From assembly GCF_000282495.1 (NCBI RefSeq), contig NZ_AKJE01000022.1, positions 1 through 54,089 on the forward strand: a stretch of DNA of 54,089 nucleotides, read 5' to 3'. A model generated the notes under the pieces. That model was not told the origin of the DNA. It ran no database searches and saw only the letters and a list, made by a program, of their open reading frames with translations. Every line of letters starts with the position of its first letter. Position 1 is the stretch's first letter. A program made the position numbers and the translations under genes. Of the stretch, positions 31,870 through 40,135 are shown piece after piece. This DNA comes from Pseudomonas sp. GM79. GTDB taxonomy: Bacteria; Pseudomonadota; Gammaproteobacteria; Pseudomonadales; Pseudomonadaceae.

Positions 31870-32658
31870 ATGCAAGCCGAGCATTCCAGCGCCGAACTCC
31901 CGCAGCTGCGCCGTCAGAAAATCCTTTTGATCCTGGAACGCGACGGTAAGGTCATGGCCTCCGAGCTGAGCCAGCATTTTGCTGTGTCCGAAGACACCAT
32001 CCGCCGGGATCTGTCGGAGCTGGCCAGCGCCGGGCTGGTGCAGCGGGTGCATGGCGGGGCGCTGCCGCGGCCCAAGGATACGGGCAAGGATTACTTCACT
32101 CGGGTTGGCGAAACCGATGAGGTGAAAACCCGTCTGGCCCAACTCGCCGCACGCCGGGTGAAAAACGGCCAGATTGTGATTTTCGATTCCGGGAGCACCA
32201 CGCTGCAGATCGCGCGCTCGCTGCCCGCTGACATCTCCATCACGGCCATTACCGCGTCGCCGATGATCGCGATCACCCTCGCCGAATACAAAGGCATCAC
32301 GGTGATTGTTGCCGGTGGTCAGCTCAATCCCGCGACGATGTCTTCCGGCGGGCATGAAACCCTGCGGTTGATCGAAGGCATCAAGGCCGATCTGCTGTTC
32401 ACCGGGGTCTGCGCCATTCATCCGGAAGTCGGCATCAGCTCGCTGCATTTCGATGAGGTGCCGGTGAAGCAGGCGATGCTCGCCAGCGCTTCCCATGTGA
32501 TTGCCGTCACCACCGCGGACAAACTGGGGGCGGTGGAGCCCTTCGTGGTTGCGCCTTGCAACCGCGTGCATACCCTGATCACCGAACGTCATGTGGCCTC
32601 GGGCAATGTCGAGGATTATCAAAAACTGGGGGTCGAGGTGGTGCAGATAGACGCTTGA
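31870..32658 (+). CDS. DeoR-family transcriptional regulator
   Basis: 262 residues. The N-terminal HTH (about 14-70) contains RRQKILLILERDGKVMASEL and VSEDTIRRDLSELASAGLVQRVHGGALP, the DeoR/GlpR signature. The C-terminal sugar-phosphate sensor domain contains IVIFDSGSTTLQIARSL and DLLFTGVCAIHPEVGISS. Family members repress sugar or nucleoside genes until a sugar phosphate binds. No target operon is adjacent. The upstream A-rich repeats CACAAACACGCAAAAACAGG (31842-31861) may be its own operator. Confidence 0.88.
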   Translation: MQAEHSSAELPQLRRQKILLILERDGKVMASELSQHFAVSEDTIRRDLSELASAGLVQRVHGGALPRPKDTGKDYFTRVGETDEVKTRLAQLAARRVKNGQIVIFDSGSTTLQIARSLPADISITAITASPMIAITLAEYKGITVIVAGGQLNPATMSSGGHETLRLIEGIKADLLFTGVCAIHPEVGISSLHFDEVPVKQAMLASASHVIAVTTADKLGAVEPFVVAPCNRVHTLITERHVASGNVEDYQKLGVEVVQIDA

Positions 32659-32719
32659 GCGTCATCGCGCTCAGTGCAGCATGGGTTACGCTGATAGCAA
32701 CGACGGGAGGAATGCAGCC

Positions 32720-32956
32720 ATGACTGAGCGCCATATGATCCACTCGGAAACGCTATCGAACGGATGCAGCATCGAGGTTAAAGCCGAGATATTGAGAGAT
32801 GGTTCGCTGAAGATGTTCATGGGTGTCTATTGGCCGGACGGTTCGGCCATCGTTGAGGATAAACACCCGTCGCCGCATCTGCTGGACATGGAAGCGGCGA
32901 TGGAGTGGGCCATCGAAAAAGCCAAAACCATCGGTAACAGCCAAAGAACGCTGTAA
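32720..32956 (+). CDS. Hypothetical 78-residue protein
   Basis: Starts MTERHMIHSETLSNGCSIEV after GGGAGGA (ATG 32720). A compact alpha/beta protein with LRDGSLKMFMGVYWPDGSAIV and a C-terminal helix LLDMEAAMEWAIEKAKTI. No signal peptide; no named family recognised. Downstream, 32982-33002 holds a small hairpin GTAGCAGCTTCGCCAGCTAC. Confidence 0.65.
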   Translation: MTERHMIHSETLSNGCSIEVKAEILRDGSLKMFMGVYWPDGSAIVEDKHPSPHLLDMEAAMEWAIEKAKTIGNSQRTL

Positions 32957-33130
32957 GGCCTAACGTCGTCATCGCAATCTTTGTAGCAGCTTCGCCAGCT
33001 ACAAGGAGTGCGTTGCGGAATCATTGAGCATCTGGAAGGTCGTATCTGCGGTTTGCACGCTCTTCGATTGAATTCGTGGATAGCGTCAACTCAGCCCCGC
33101 AGCTCTGACCTTTGCTTTTAGGATGTTCAA

Positions 33131-33367
33131 ATGAAGCGCACCGCGATAATGACCCTGGCCATTGCAGCTACTCTCTTGTTGGGAGGCTGCTTTCCTCACT
33201 GGGAAGATGATGACAGGTACGATCGGGATCACCGCCGTGAATACCGTCGCGACCATGACCGAGGTTATGACCAGCGTGATGATCGACGGTATGACCGGGA
33301 TTACGACCGGCGTGATGATCGCCGTCGTTACCGTGACCGGGACCGCGACGACCGCGACGACGATTGA
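33131..33367 (+). CDS. Asp/Arg-repeat lipoprotein
   Basis: 78 residues. The signal peptide with lipobox LLGGC predicts lipidation at Cys20. The mature part is almost entirely Asp, Arg and Tyr in alternating short repeats (for example DDRRYDRDYDRRDD). The charged tail carries nearly balanced positive and negative residues and should be disordered. The coding DNA is correspondingly repetitive (GACCG/CGTGATGA units). Function unknown; a membrane-tethered disordered polyampholyte. A similar lipidated low-complexity protein is encoded at 5159. Confidence 0.7.
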   Translation: MKRTAIMTLAIAATLLLGGCFPHWEDDDRYDRDHRREYRRDHDRGYDQRDDRRYDRDYDRRDDRRRYRDRDRDDRDDD

Positions 33368-33436
33368 TACTTGCTCGCCAGCCTTCAGAGCGGGCACCAC
33401 CGCTCTGATCTGCCGTCAGTCATGCGAGGTGTCACC

Positions 33437-33835
33437 ATGGGAGTTCTGCCTGGACGTTTCACTCGGCATGTCAGCCACTGGTTGATCGCGGCGGGTATCG
33501 GCCTGACCGCAGTGGTGCTCAATGTACAGGCGCAAACCCCACCTCAAGCCACTCAGGAAATAAACAGCTTGCTGGACTTTGTCGAGCACAGTGAGTGCCG
33601 GTTTGTGCGCAACGGGAGCGAATACCCGGGCGCTCAGGCCCGGGCGCATCTGGAAAAGAAGCTTGAGTATCTCGAAGAGAGGGACAAGATCAATAGCGCA
33701 GAAAACTTCATCGACCTGGCGGCCACCCAAAGCAGTGTGAGTGGTCGCGCCTATGAAGTGCGCTGTCCGGCGGGTGTACAACCGGCAGATACGTGGTTGA
33801 AGACCGAGCTGCAGAGGCAGCGACAACTTAATTGA
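33437..33835 (+). CDS. DUF5329 (YfeK-like) secreted protein
   Basis: 132 residues from the ATG at 33437 with AGGTG upstream. The signal peptide SHWLIAAGIGLTAVVLNVQA is followed by the DUF5329 core: INSLLDFVEHSECRFVRNGS, EYPGAQARAHLEKKLEYLE, NFIDLAATQSSVSGRAYEV and a Cys that may pair with the first. Periplasmic, function unknown. It is 69 bp after the Asp/Arg lipoprotein and convergent with chrA. Confidence 0.82.
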   Translation: MGVLPGRFTRHVSHWLIAAGIGLTAVVLNVQAQTPPQATQEINSLLDFVEHSECRFVRNGSEYPGAQARAHLEKKLEYLEERDKINSAENFIDLAATQSSVSGRAYEVRCPAGVQPADTWLKTELQRQRQLN

Positions 33836-33849
33836 TCACGTTTGCTGCG

Positions 33850-35208
33850 CTAGCGCAGCAAATGCACCACCAACCCGATCAGGCCGCACCCCGTCAATAC
33901 CTCGATCACGCCCCGCTTGAAGCGGAACAAGGCGATGGCCGCCGCAATGGCGATCAGCGCCGAAGGCCAGTCGAGTTGGCCGCTGAAGCCGTTGGGCCAG
34001 AGCACGTGGTAGCCGAAAAAACACGCCAGATTAAGGATCACGCCGACCACCGCCGCAGTAATCGCGGTCAGCGGCGCGGTGAGCCGGAGTTCGTTGTGCG
34101 TCGACTCCACCAGCGGACCGCCGGCGAGGATGAACAGGAACGATGGCAGAAAGGTGAACCAGGTCACCAGCGTGGCGGCGAGGGCGCCGGCCAGGAACAC
34201 ATGGTCAGGGCCGAACACCTGCTGAACATAGGCGCCGACGAAACCGACGAAGGCCACCACCATGATCAGCGGCCCGGGGGTGGTTTCGCCGAGTGCCAGA
34301 CCGTCGATCATCTGCGTGGGTGTCAGCCAGCCATAATGGCCGACCGCGCCCTGATACACATAAGGCAGCACGGCGTACGCGCCGCCGAATGTCAGCAATG
34401 CCGCTTTGGTAAAGAACCAGGCCATCTGGGTCAGGGTGCCTTCCCAGCCGAACAGCGTGGTGAGAATGCCCATCGGCAATACCCACAACGCCGCACCCAC
34501 CAGCAACAGACGCAGCAATTTAAAACTGTTGAAGCGGGCGTGTTCGGGAGGCGGGGTATCGTCATCGATCAAGGCGGGGCCGAAGGATTTTTTCGCCGCG
34601 CTGTGGCCCCCGGTGCGGAACCGTTCAGGTGCCAGACGTCCGCCGACATAACCGATGATCGCGGCGCCCAGCACAATCAACGGGAACGGCACATTGAACA
34701 CGAAGATGGCCGTGAATGAAGCCGCGGCGATTCCCCACAGCCAATTGTTCTTCAATGCCCGCGAGCCGATCCGGTGGGCCGCCTGCACCACAATGGCGGT
34801 CACGGCAGGCTTGATCCCATAGAAAAGGCCGGCCACCACCGGCACTTCGCCAAAGGCGATGTACAGCCATGACAACGCGATCAGGATGAACAGCGAAGGC
34901 AGCACAAACAGCGCGCCGGCAATCAGGCCGCCCCACGTCCGGTGCATCAGCCAGCCGATGTAGGTCGCCAATTGCTGAGCCTCAGGCCCAGGCAACAACA
35001 TGCAGTAGTTGAGGGCATGCAGAAAGCGCCGTTCCGAGATCCAGCGTCGGCGCTCCACCAACTCCTGGTGCATGATCGAAATCTGTCCGGCCGGTCCGCC
35101 GAAACTGATGAAGCCGAGCTTCAACCAGAACAGGAACGCTTCCCGCAGGCTGATGGCCTCAGGCTTCGACAGGTTCTGATCGACGGTCGAAGAGGGGGCT
35201 TTATTCAA
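33850..35208 (-). CDS. chrA: Chromate efflux transporter (CHR family)
   Basis: 452 residues containing two homologous CHR domains. The first has LKLGFISFGGPAGQISIMHQ and LLPGPEAQQLATYIGWLMHRTWGG; the second has FTKAALLTFGGAYAVLPYVY and LALGETTPGPLIMVVAFVGF. About 10-12 membrane helices are predicted. Long-chain ChrA exports chromate from the cytoplasm driven by the proton-motive force. No chrB regulator is adjacent. The 295-codon frame on the opposite strand (33832-34719) is an antisense shadow. Confidence 0.93.
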   Translation of the reverse strand: MNKAPSSTVDQNLSKPEAISLREAFLFWLKLGFISFGGPAGQISIMHQELVERRRWISERRFLHALNYCMLLPGPEAQQLATYIGWLMHRTWGGLIAGALFVLPSLFILIALSWLYIAFGEVPVVAGLFYGIKPAVTAIVVQAAHRIGSRALKNNWLWGIAAASFTAIFVFNVPFPLIVLGAAIIGYVGGRLAPERFRTGGHSAAKKSFGPALIDDDTPPPEHARFNSFKLLRLLLVGAALWVLPMGILTTLFGWEGTLTQMAWFFTKAALLTFGGAYAVLPYVYQGAVGHYGWLTPTQMIDGLALGETTPGPLIMVVAFVGFVGAYVQQVFGPDHVFLAGALAATLVTWFTFLPSFLFILAGGPLVESTHNELRLTAPLTAITAAVVGVILNLACFFGYHVLWPNGFSGQLDWPSALIAIAAAIALFRFKRGVIEVLTGCGLIGLVVHLLR

Positions 35209-35243
35209 ATGATGATTCCTTTTTCAAAGGGCAATTCAAGCCT

Positions 35244-36095
35244 TCACGGCGTCCCGAACATCGCCGTCCAGTAAATGCCTGCGTCACTCTTCGGGTCCAC
35301 CGCGTAAGCCGCACCCAGCTCACGAAATTGCGGGTTCATCAGATTGGCGCAATGGCCTGGGCTGGCTAGCCAGCCATCGACCACTTTGCGCACGGTGTCT
35401 TGCCCGGCGGCGATGTTCTCGCCGACCTGTTGACCGGCGTAACCGGCCAGTTCAGCCCGATCACCCGGTGTGCGGCCGTCGCGGTCCTTGTGATCGAAAT
35501 AGTTATTGTTGGCCATGGCCCGGCTGTGGGTCTCGGCCGCGGAGCCCAGTGTGGCGTTCCAGGCCAGCGGCGTCGTGGCGGTAAAGGCTTGGGTGCCGCA
35601 CTGGCGCGTCTGGGCGCGGGCGCTGTTCATCGCTTCAAGCAGTTTCTGTCCCTCCGCCTGCCAGTCACCCAATCGCCCGGTCAACAGCGGACGCGCCAGC
35701 ACAATGCGCCATTCACGGCCATTGCGGCTGACGCCGATGTCGACGAATTGCGGGTCCAGCACCACTTGGCAGAAGCTCTCCTGAATCGCCTTCATGGCGG
35801 ACGGCGCATCACGCGGGCCGGACAGGCTGATCGCCTGGACATTGACCATCGGATACGCCGCGCGGGCCAGTGCCTGTTGCAAGTCACCGATGCTGTTGGC
35901 GGACAGGACCAGACGCGGATCGCTCGCCAGCGGCGGCAGTTCCGCAGACGCTTGGCCGCCGCAGCGCTGCACCTGGCTGCGGTAAACGTTGATCGACTCG
36001 ACCAGCTGCGTTTCATCGACCGCCGAGGCGGCGACGCTGAACATCAGCCCGAATGACAACACGGCGAGATGCAAAACGGATGACAGGCTGCGCAT
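35244..36095 (-). CDS. CAP (SCP/PR-1) domain secreted protein
   Basis: 283 residues with a signal peptide (LAVLSFGLMFSVAASA). The C-terminal CAP domain (about 155-283) includes SRAMANNNYFDHKDRDGRTP, GENIAAGQ and WLASPGHCANLMNPQFRELG, with the usual histidine and acidic residues. The N-terminal half (25-150) begins with a similar VESINVYRSQVQRCG motif and is perhaps a degenerate first CAP copy. Periplasmic or secreted. Start preceded by AAGGGAGA. The 31-bp-TIR element begins only 24 bp upstream of the ATG, where a promoter would be expected. Confidence 0.88.
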   Translation of the reverse strand: MRSLSSVLHLAVLSFGLMFSVAASAVDETQLVESINVYRSQVQRCGGQASAELPPLASDPRLVLSANSIGDLQQALARAAYPMVNVQAISLSGPRDAPSAMKAIQESFCQVVLDPQFVDIGVSRNGREWRIVLARPLLTGRLGDWQAEGQKLLEAMNSARAQTRQCGTQAFTATTPLAWNATLGSAAETHSRAMANNNYFDHKDRDGRTPGDRAELAGYAGQQVGENIAAGQDTVRKVVDGWLASPGHCANLMNPQFRELGAAYAVDPKSDAGIYWTAMFGTP

Positions 36096-36119
36096 GAAAA
36101 TCTCCCTTGAACGGACTAG

Positions 36120-36385
36120 GGGGGCGTTCTCAATTAGTTTCCCCGCCGCGTTGTCGCCTTAAAGCGGACCAGGCAAGGCGTAGGCCGCTGGGAATGGTTG
36201 TTCCCTTTCCAAGGCCTGCAACGCAGGCTGGCCCGCTTTAAGGCACAACCCGAAGGGCCGGGCCTGCTGTTGTGCAGGGCTGCGTTGCTCGAAGCTTATT
36301 TGGAATGACCAAACCACGCTTCTCGCGCCTTGCCCTGCACAACAGCAGACCCGGCGCGGCGGGGAAACTAATTGAGAACGCCCCC
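36120..36385. mobile_element. Non-autonomous element with 31-bp terminal inverted repeats
   Basis: GGGGGCGTTCTCAATTAG... at 36120-36150 is the exact reverse complement of 36355-36385 (31 of 31 bases). Two further inverted pairs lie inside: GCCTTAAAGCGG (36156-36167) with CCGCTTTAAGGC (36233-36244), and a 23-bp pair at 36258-36280/36332-36354 with one mismatch. A single strand would fold into a closing stem with two arms. There is no coding capacity and no obvious target duplication. It resembles the MITE-like long inverted repeats reported in P. fluorescens genomes. Confidence 0.75.
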
Positions 36386-36554
36386 TTTGCCCATGATGCG
36401 CGATTTCCCCCCTGCGAATGCAATGCCTTTTCGCCTCGACATGCAGATTATTGTCAGACGGCTGGAATAACGTGCGGCGACTACAATCACAGCAGGTCAG
36501 CGCTACAACATCGCCGTTTCATTGCTCAAGCCAGTGTCATCGGAAGGATCGATC

Positions 36555-37175
36555 ATGCGATTTAAATGGGGACTCACCTGCTTCGCAATCATCCTTTTAG
36601 GCGGCCAGGTGTTGGCGACTGAGCAGGAGCAAAAACAGGAAGTGGCTGAAGACAAGGCGCAGGTCCTGGAAGAGAAAGCCGCCGAGAAGGACAGCGAACT
36701 TCCGGTGCCCAAGTCCGAGGTCATCACCCCGTCCGAAGTGCAGGCGGTCGATCCGGCAGGCGCAGCCCCTCTGGACGATGCAATCACCTGCCTTGCACGC
36801 AGCATCTATTGGGAATCCAAAGGTGTGGCCGGTGCGGATATGGAAGCCGTCGCCAGCGTGGTCATGAACCGGCTCGGCCATGAGGGTTTTCCCGATACGG
36901 TGTGCGCCGTGGTCAAGCAAGGCTCTGAAACGGGCTCCTGCCAGTTTTCGTGGTGGTGCGACGGACGTGCGGATCAGGTAAAGGAAGACGACGAGTATGT
37001 CATCGCCAAGGAAATCGCGCGCAAGGCGCTCAACAAGCAACTCAAGGACCGAACCCATGGCGCCTTGTATTTCCACGACAGAACGGTGAAGCCCGCCTGG
37101 GCGAAGAAATACACCAAGACGGCTGAGACCCGGAAGTTCCTGTTCTATAAACCTCGTGGCGGGACGGCAAAATAG
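36555..37175 (+). CDS. Cell wall hydrolase (SleB family)
   Basis: 206 residues from the ATG at 36555, with GGAAGGA upstream. Signal peptide (WGLTCFAIILLGGQVLA); then a charged, probably coiled segment TEQEQKQEVAEDKAQVLEEK; then the SleB catalytic domain. That domain contains CLARSIYWESKGVAGADMEAV with the conserved Glu, VMNRLGHEGFPDTVCAVVKQ, CQFSWWCDG and HGALYFHD. Periplasmic peptidoglycan lytic transglycosylase-type activity is expected. Confidence 0.88.
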   Translation: MRFKWGLTCFAIILLGGQVLATEQEQKQEVAEDKAQVLEEKAAEKDSELPVPKSEVITPSEVQAVDPAGAAPLDDAITCLARSIYWESKGVAGADMEAVASVVMNRLGHEGFPDTVCAVVKQGSETGSCQFSWWCDGRADQVKEDDEYVIAKEIARKALNKQLKDRTHGALYFHDRTVKPAWAKKYTKTAETRKFLFYKPRGGTAK

Positions 37176-37315
37176 GAGTGAATCGCTTGATGATCATTGG
37201 CGGAGGGTGCTGCCCGTACAATTTTACGAATTCTTTACGGTCGATATTCTCCCTCGCGACGATACTTGCCGCGTTTTTTTGATCGTGAATATGCCTGCAA
37301 TGCTTCTGCGAAACC

Positions 37316-37420
37316 TGTGGGAGCGGGCTTGCTCGCGAAGACGGTGGCCCAGTCAACATTGATGTCGCCTGACACACCGCTTTCGCGAGCAAGTCGAATC
37401 GTCGCACCGCCGCTCCCACA
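37316..37420. repeat. REP pair with disrupted right unit
   Basis: The right REP is split by about 15-16 extra bases (around 37394-37409, TCGAATCGTCGCACCG) between GCGAGCAAG and CGCTCCCACA. It is followed by ACTGACTGGCATTG as at the window start. It occupies the gap between sleB and kup. Confidence 0.8.
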
Positions 37421-37477
37421 TGGATTTCGCTAAACTGACTGGCATTGCAATCCTTCCTCCTTATCGAGAAGCTACCC

Positions 37478-39379
37478 GTGAGCGAAACAGCGATCCCGGC
37501 CCATGAAGAATCCCATTCCAAAACCTCGGGAGTGGGCTTGCTCATCGCCGCGGTGGGCGTGGTTTATGGGGATATCGGCACCAGCCCTCTTTACACCCTG
37601 AAGGAAGTGTTCGCCGGTCATTACGGAGTCCAGGCCAATCACGACGGTGTACTGGGCGTTCTGTCGTTGATCTTCTGGTCACTGATCTGGGTCGTCTCGA
37701 TCAAGTACGTGCTGTTTATCCTTCGTGCCGACAACCAGGGCGAAGGGGGCATCATGGCCTTGACGGCACTGGCACGTCGGGCCGCTGCGCCGTATCCCAA
37801 AATGAGCAGGGTCCTGGTATTGCTTGGCCTGTTTGGCGCGGCACTTTTTTACGGCGACAGCATGATCACCCCGGCCATCTCGGTGCTCTCTGCGGTTGAA
37901 GGGCTACAGCTTGCGTTCGATGGCATTGAGCATTGGGTGGTTCCGCTGTCCGTGGTCGTCCTGGTAGCACTGTTCCTGATACAGAAACACGGCACGGCTC
38001 GTATCGGCATCCTGTTCGGCCCGGTCATGGTGCTGTGGTTTGTGGTGTTGGGCACACTTGGCATTTACGGCATCTTGCAACGGCCGGAAGTTCTGCAAGC
38101 GCTGAATCCTGCGTGGGCGGTGCAATTTTTCGTGGTTCATCCGGGCATTGGCGTCGCCATCCTGGGCGCCGTCGTGTTGGCATTGACCGGTGCTGAAGCC
38201 CTGTATGCCGATATGGGCCATTTTGGTCGCAAACCCATTGCCCGAGCCTGGTTCATCCTGGTGCTCCCCGGCCTGGTACTCAACTATTTTGGCCAGGGCG
38301 CGCTGATCCTCGGGAACCCTGAAGCGGTACGTAATCCGTTCTATCTATTGGCACCTGACTGGGCGTTGCTGCCGATGGTCGCGCTCTCGACACTGGCCAC
38401 CATCATCGCCTCCCAGGCGGTGATTTCCGGCGCGTTCTCACTGACTCGCCAGGCCATTCAGCTGGGTTACGTGCCGCGGATGTTTATCCAGCACACCTCC
38501 AGTCAGGAGCAGGGGCAGATTTACATCGGCATGGTGAACTGGGCGCTGATGGTCGGCGTCGTGTTGCTGGTCATCGGTTTTGAATCGTCCAGTGCACTGG
38601 CGGCGGCTTATGGTGTGGCGGTGACGGGGACCATGCTGATTACCACCATTCTGTCCTCGGCTGTCGTATTGCTGCTTTGGAAAACACCTCGTTGGCTGGC
38701 TATTCCGATGCTCTTGGGTTTTCTCATAGTGGACAGCCTGTACTTCGCCGCCAATGCGCCGAAGATCTTCCAGGGCGGTGCGTTCCCGGTGATTGCCGGT
38801 ATTGCCCTGTTCATATTGATGACCACCTGGAAACGGGGCCGAAAGATCATTGTCGAGCGGCTGGACGAAACCTCGCTGCCGCTGCCGTTGTTCATCAGCA
38901 GCATTGGCTCGCAACCACCCCATCGTGTGCAGGGTACCGCGGTATTTCTGACGGCCAGGGCGGATGCGGTCCCTCATGCCCTCTTGCACAACCTGTTGCA
39001 TAACCAGGTGCTGCACGAGCAGGTGGTGTTGCTCACCGTGGTGTCTGAAGACAGCCCGCGCGTGGCGGCGGACCGGCGATTCGAGGTCGAGGCTTATGGT
39101 GAAGGGTTCTTTCGAGTGAGTCTGCACTTTGGTTTTATCGAGGAGCCCGACGTGCCTCTGGCGTTGAGCCTATGCCATTTGAAAGAGCTGGATTTCAGTC
39201 CGATGCGCACCACTTACTTCCTCAGCCGGGAGACGGTTATCCCGACCAAACGTATCGGCATGGCCCGTTGGCGCGAAAGCCTGTTCGCGTTTTTGCTGAA
39301 GAACGCCAACAGCAACCTCAAATACTTCAAGTTGCCGCTCAATCGCGTGATCGAGCTGGGCACGCAGGTTGAGATGTAG
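37478..39379 (+). CDS. kup: Kup-family potassium uptake protein
   Basis: 633 residues from the GTG at 37478 (GAGAAG upstream); an in-frame TTG at 37445 is the alternative. Twelve helices. The signature regions are [55 protein letters not shown] and [13 protein letters not shown], which carry the K+/H+ symport residues. A cytoplasmic C-terminal domain runs from about 460. Low-affinity K+ import through the inner membrane. Single gene. Confidence 0.94.
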   Translation: MSETAIPAHEESHSKTSGVGLLIAAVGVVYGDIGTSPLYTLKEVFAGHYGVQANHDGVLGVLSLIFWSLIWVVSIKYVLFILRADNQGEGGIMALTALARRAAAPYPKMSRVLVLLGLFGAALFYGDSMITPAISVLSAVEGLQLAFDGIEHWVVPLSVVVLVALFLIQKHGTARIGILFGPVMVLWFVVLGTLGIYGILQRPEVLQALNPAWAVQFFVVHPGIGVAILGAVVLALTGAEALYADMGHFGRKPIARAWFILVLPGLVLNYFGQGALILGNPEAVRNPFYLLAPDWALLPMVALSTLATIIASQAVISGAFSLTRQAIQLGYVPRMFIQHTSSQEQGQIYIGMVNWALMVGVVLLVIGFESSSALAAAYGVAVTGTMLITTILSSAVVLLLWKTPRWLAIPMLLGFLIVDSLYFAANAPKIFQGGAFPVIAGIALFILMTTWKRGRKIIVERLDETSLPLPLFISSIGSQPPHRVQGTAVFLTARADAVPHALLHNLLHNQVLHEQVVLLTVVSEDSPRVAADRRFEVEAYGEGFFRVSLHFGFIEEPDVPLALSLCHLKELDFSPMRTTYFLSRETVIPTKRIGMARWRESLFAFLLKNANSNLKYFKLPLNRVIELGTQVEM

Positions 39380-39393
39380 ACGCGATTCATCCC

Positions 39394-39483
39394 TGTGGGA
39401 GCGGGCTTGCTCGCGAAGAGGCAGTGTCAGCCGACATTAATGTTGCCTGACACACCGCTTTCGCGAGCAAGCCCGCTCCCACA
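39394..39483. repeat. REP pair
   Basis: Lies between the convergent kup and hydrolase genes. From TGTCAG[C/G]CGACATTAATG to the right end it matches the 31.7-kb copy almost base for base. Confidence 0.85.
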
Positions 39484-39500
39484 GGTTCTGCACCAACCCT

Positions 39501-40085
39501 TTAGCCTTGAAGCGCTTCCATCAGCACTTGCACCAACTGCCCACCTTGCGGCGTAGCCCAGCTTCCGGCGAGTTCTGCAATCAGCTGGTTGGTGGTCGTC
39601 AGCGTCACGCCGCCTTTATCCATCCGCCGCAGGGCGATGTCATCGGCCATGACACTCGGTGAGCCGCCGCCATCGGCCACCACCTGAACTTCATACCCCT
39701 CACGCACCAGACTCAGCGCCGGATACACCGTGCAGACGTCGTTGGTGACGCCGGCAATGATGAGTTTTTTTCGGCCCGTGGCTTTGACCGCGGCGGCGAA
39801 GTGTTCATCGTCCATCGCGTTGACGATGCCCAGGCGTTTGACGCGGGAAGCGAATTCGGCGGGCAGGATCTGCTCCAGTTCACTGAGCAGCGGCCCCTGA
39901 GCGTATTCCTCCATGCTGGAGGTCAGGACCACCGGAAGCTTCAGAATGCTGGCCGCTTTGGCGAGCATCAGGGCATTGCGTTTCAGCTCTTCGAACGGAA
40001 TGGATTTCACCCACCCCATCGTCCCCACCTGGTGATCGATCAACAGCAGGGCGGCATTGTCGGCACTGAATTTTTCGTACGTCAT
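39501..40085 (-). CDS. Isochorismatase-family hydrolase (YcaC-like)
   Basis: 194 residues from the ATG at 40085, after GGAGAA. Catalytic Asp17 is in LLLIDHQVG, Lys106/107 in GRKKLIIAG and Cys118 in VTNDVCTVYPAL, giving the cysteine-hydrolase triad. The pattern is closest to YcaC-type hydrolases of unknown substrate. It is 50 bp downstream of the old yellow enzyme gene on the same strand, so probably one operon controlled by the divergent LysR regulator. Confidence 0.9.
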   Translation of the reverse strand: MTYEKFSADNAALLLIDHQVGTMGWVKSIPFEELKRNALMLAKAASILKLPVVLTSSMEEYAQGPLLSELEQILPAEFASRVKRLGIVNAMDDEHFAAAVKATGRKKLIIAGVTNDVCTVYPALSLVREGYEVQVVADGGGSPSVMADDIALRRMDKGGVTLTTTNQLIAELAGSWATPQGGQLVQVLMEALQG

Positions 40086-40135
40086 GATGATTCTCCTGGC
40101 AGTAAGGTTGGGCATGCATCGCAATGGCAGTTTCC

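Noticed and set aside
33832..34719. 295-codon plus-strand frame opposite chrA
   Set aside because: Translation is Gln/Arg/Gly-rich without domain features and is antisense to a complete chromate transporter.
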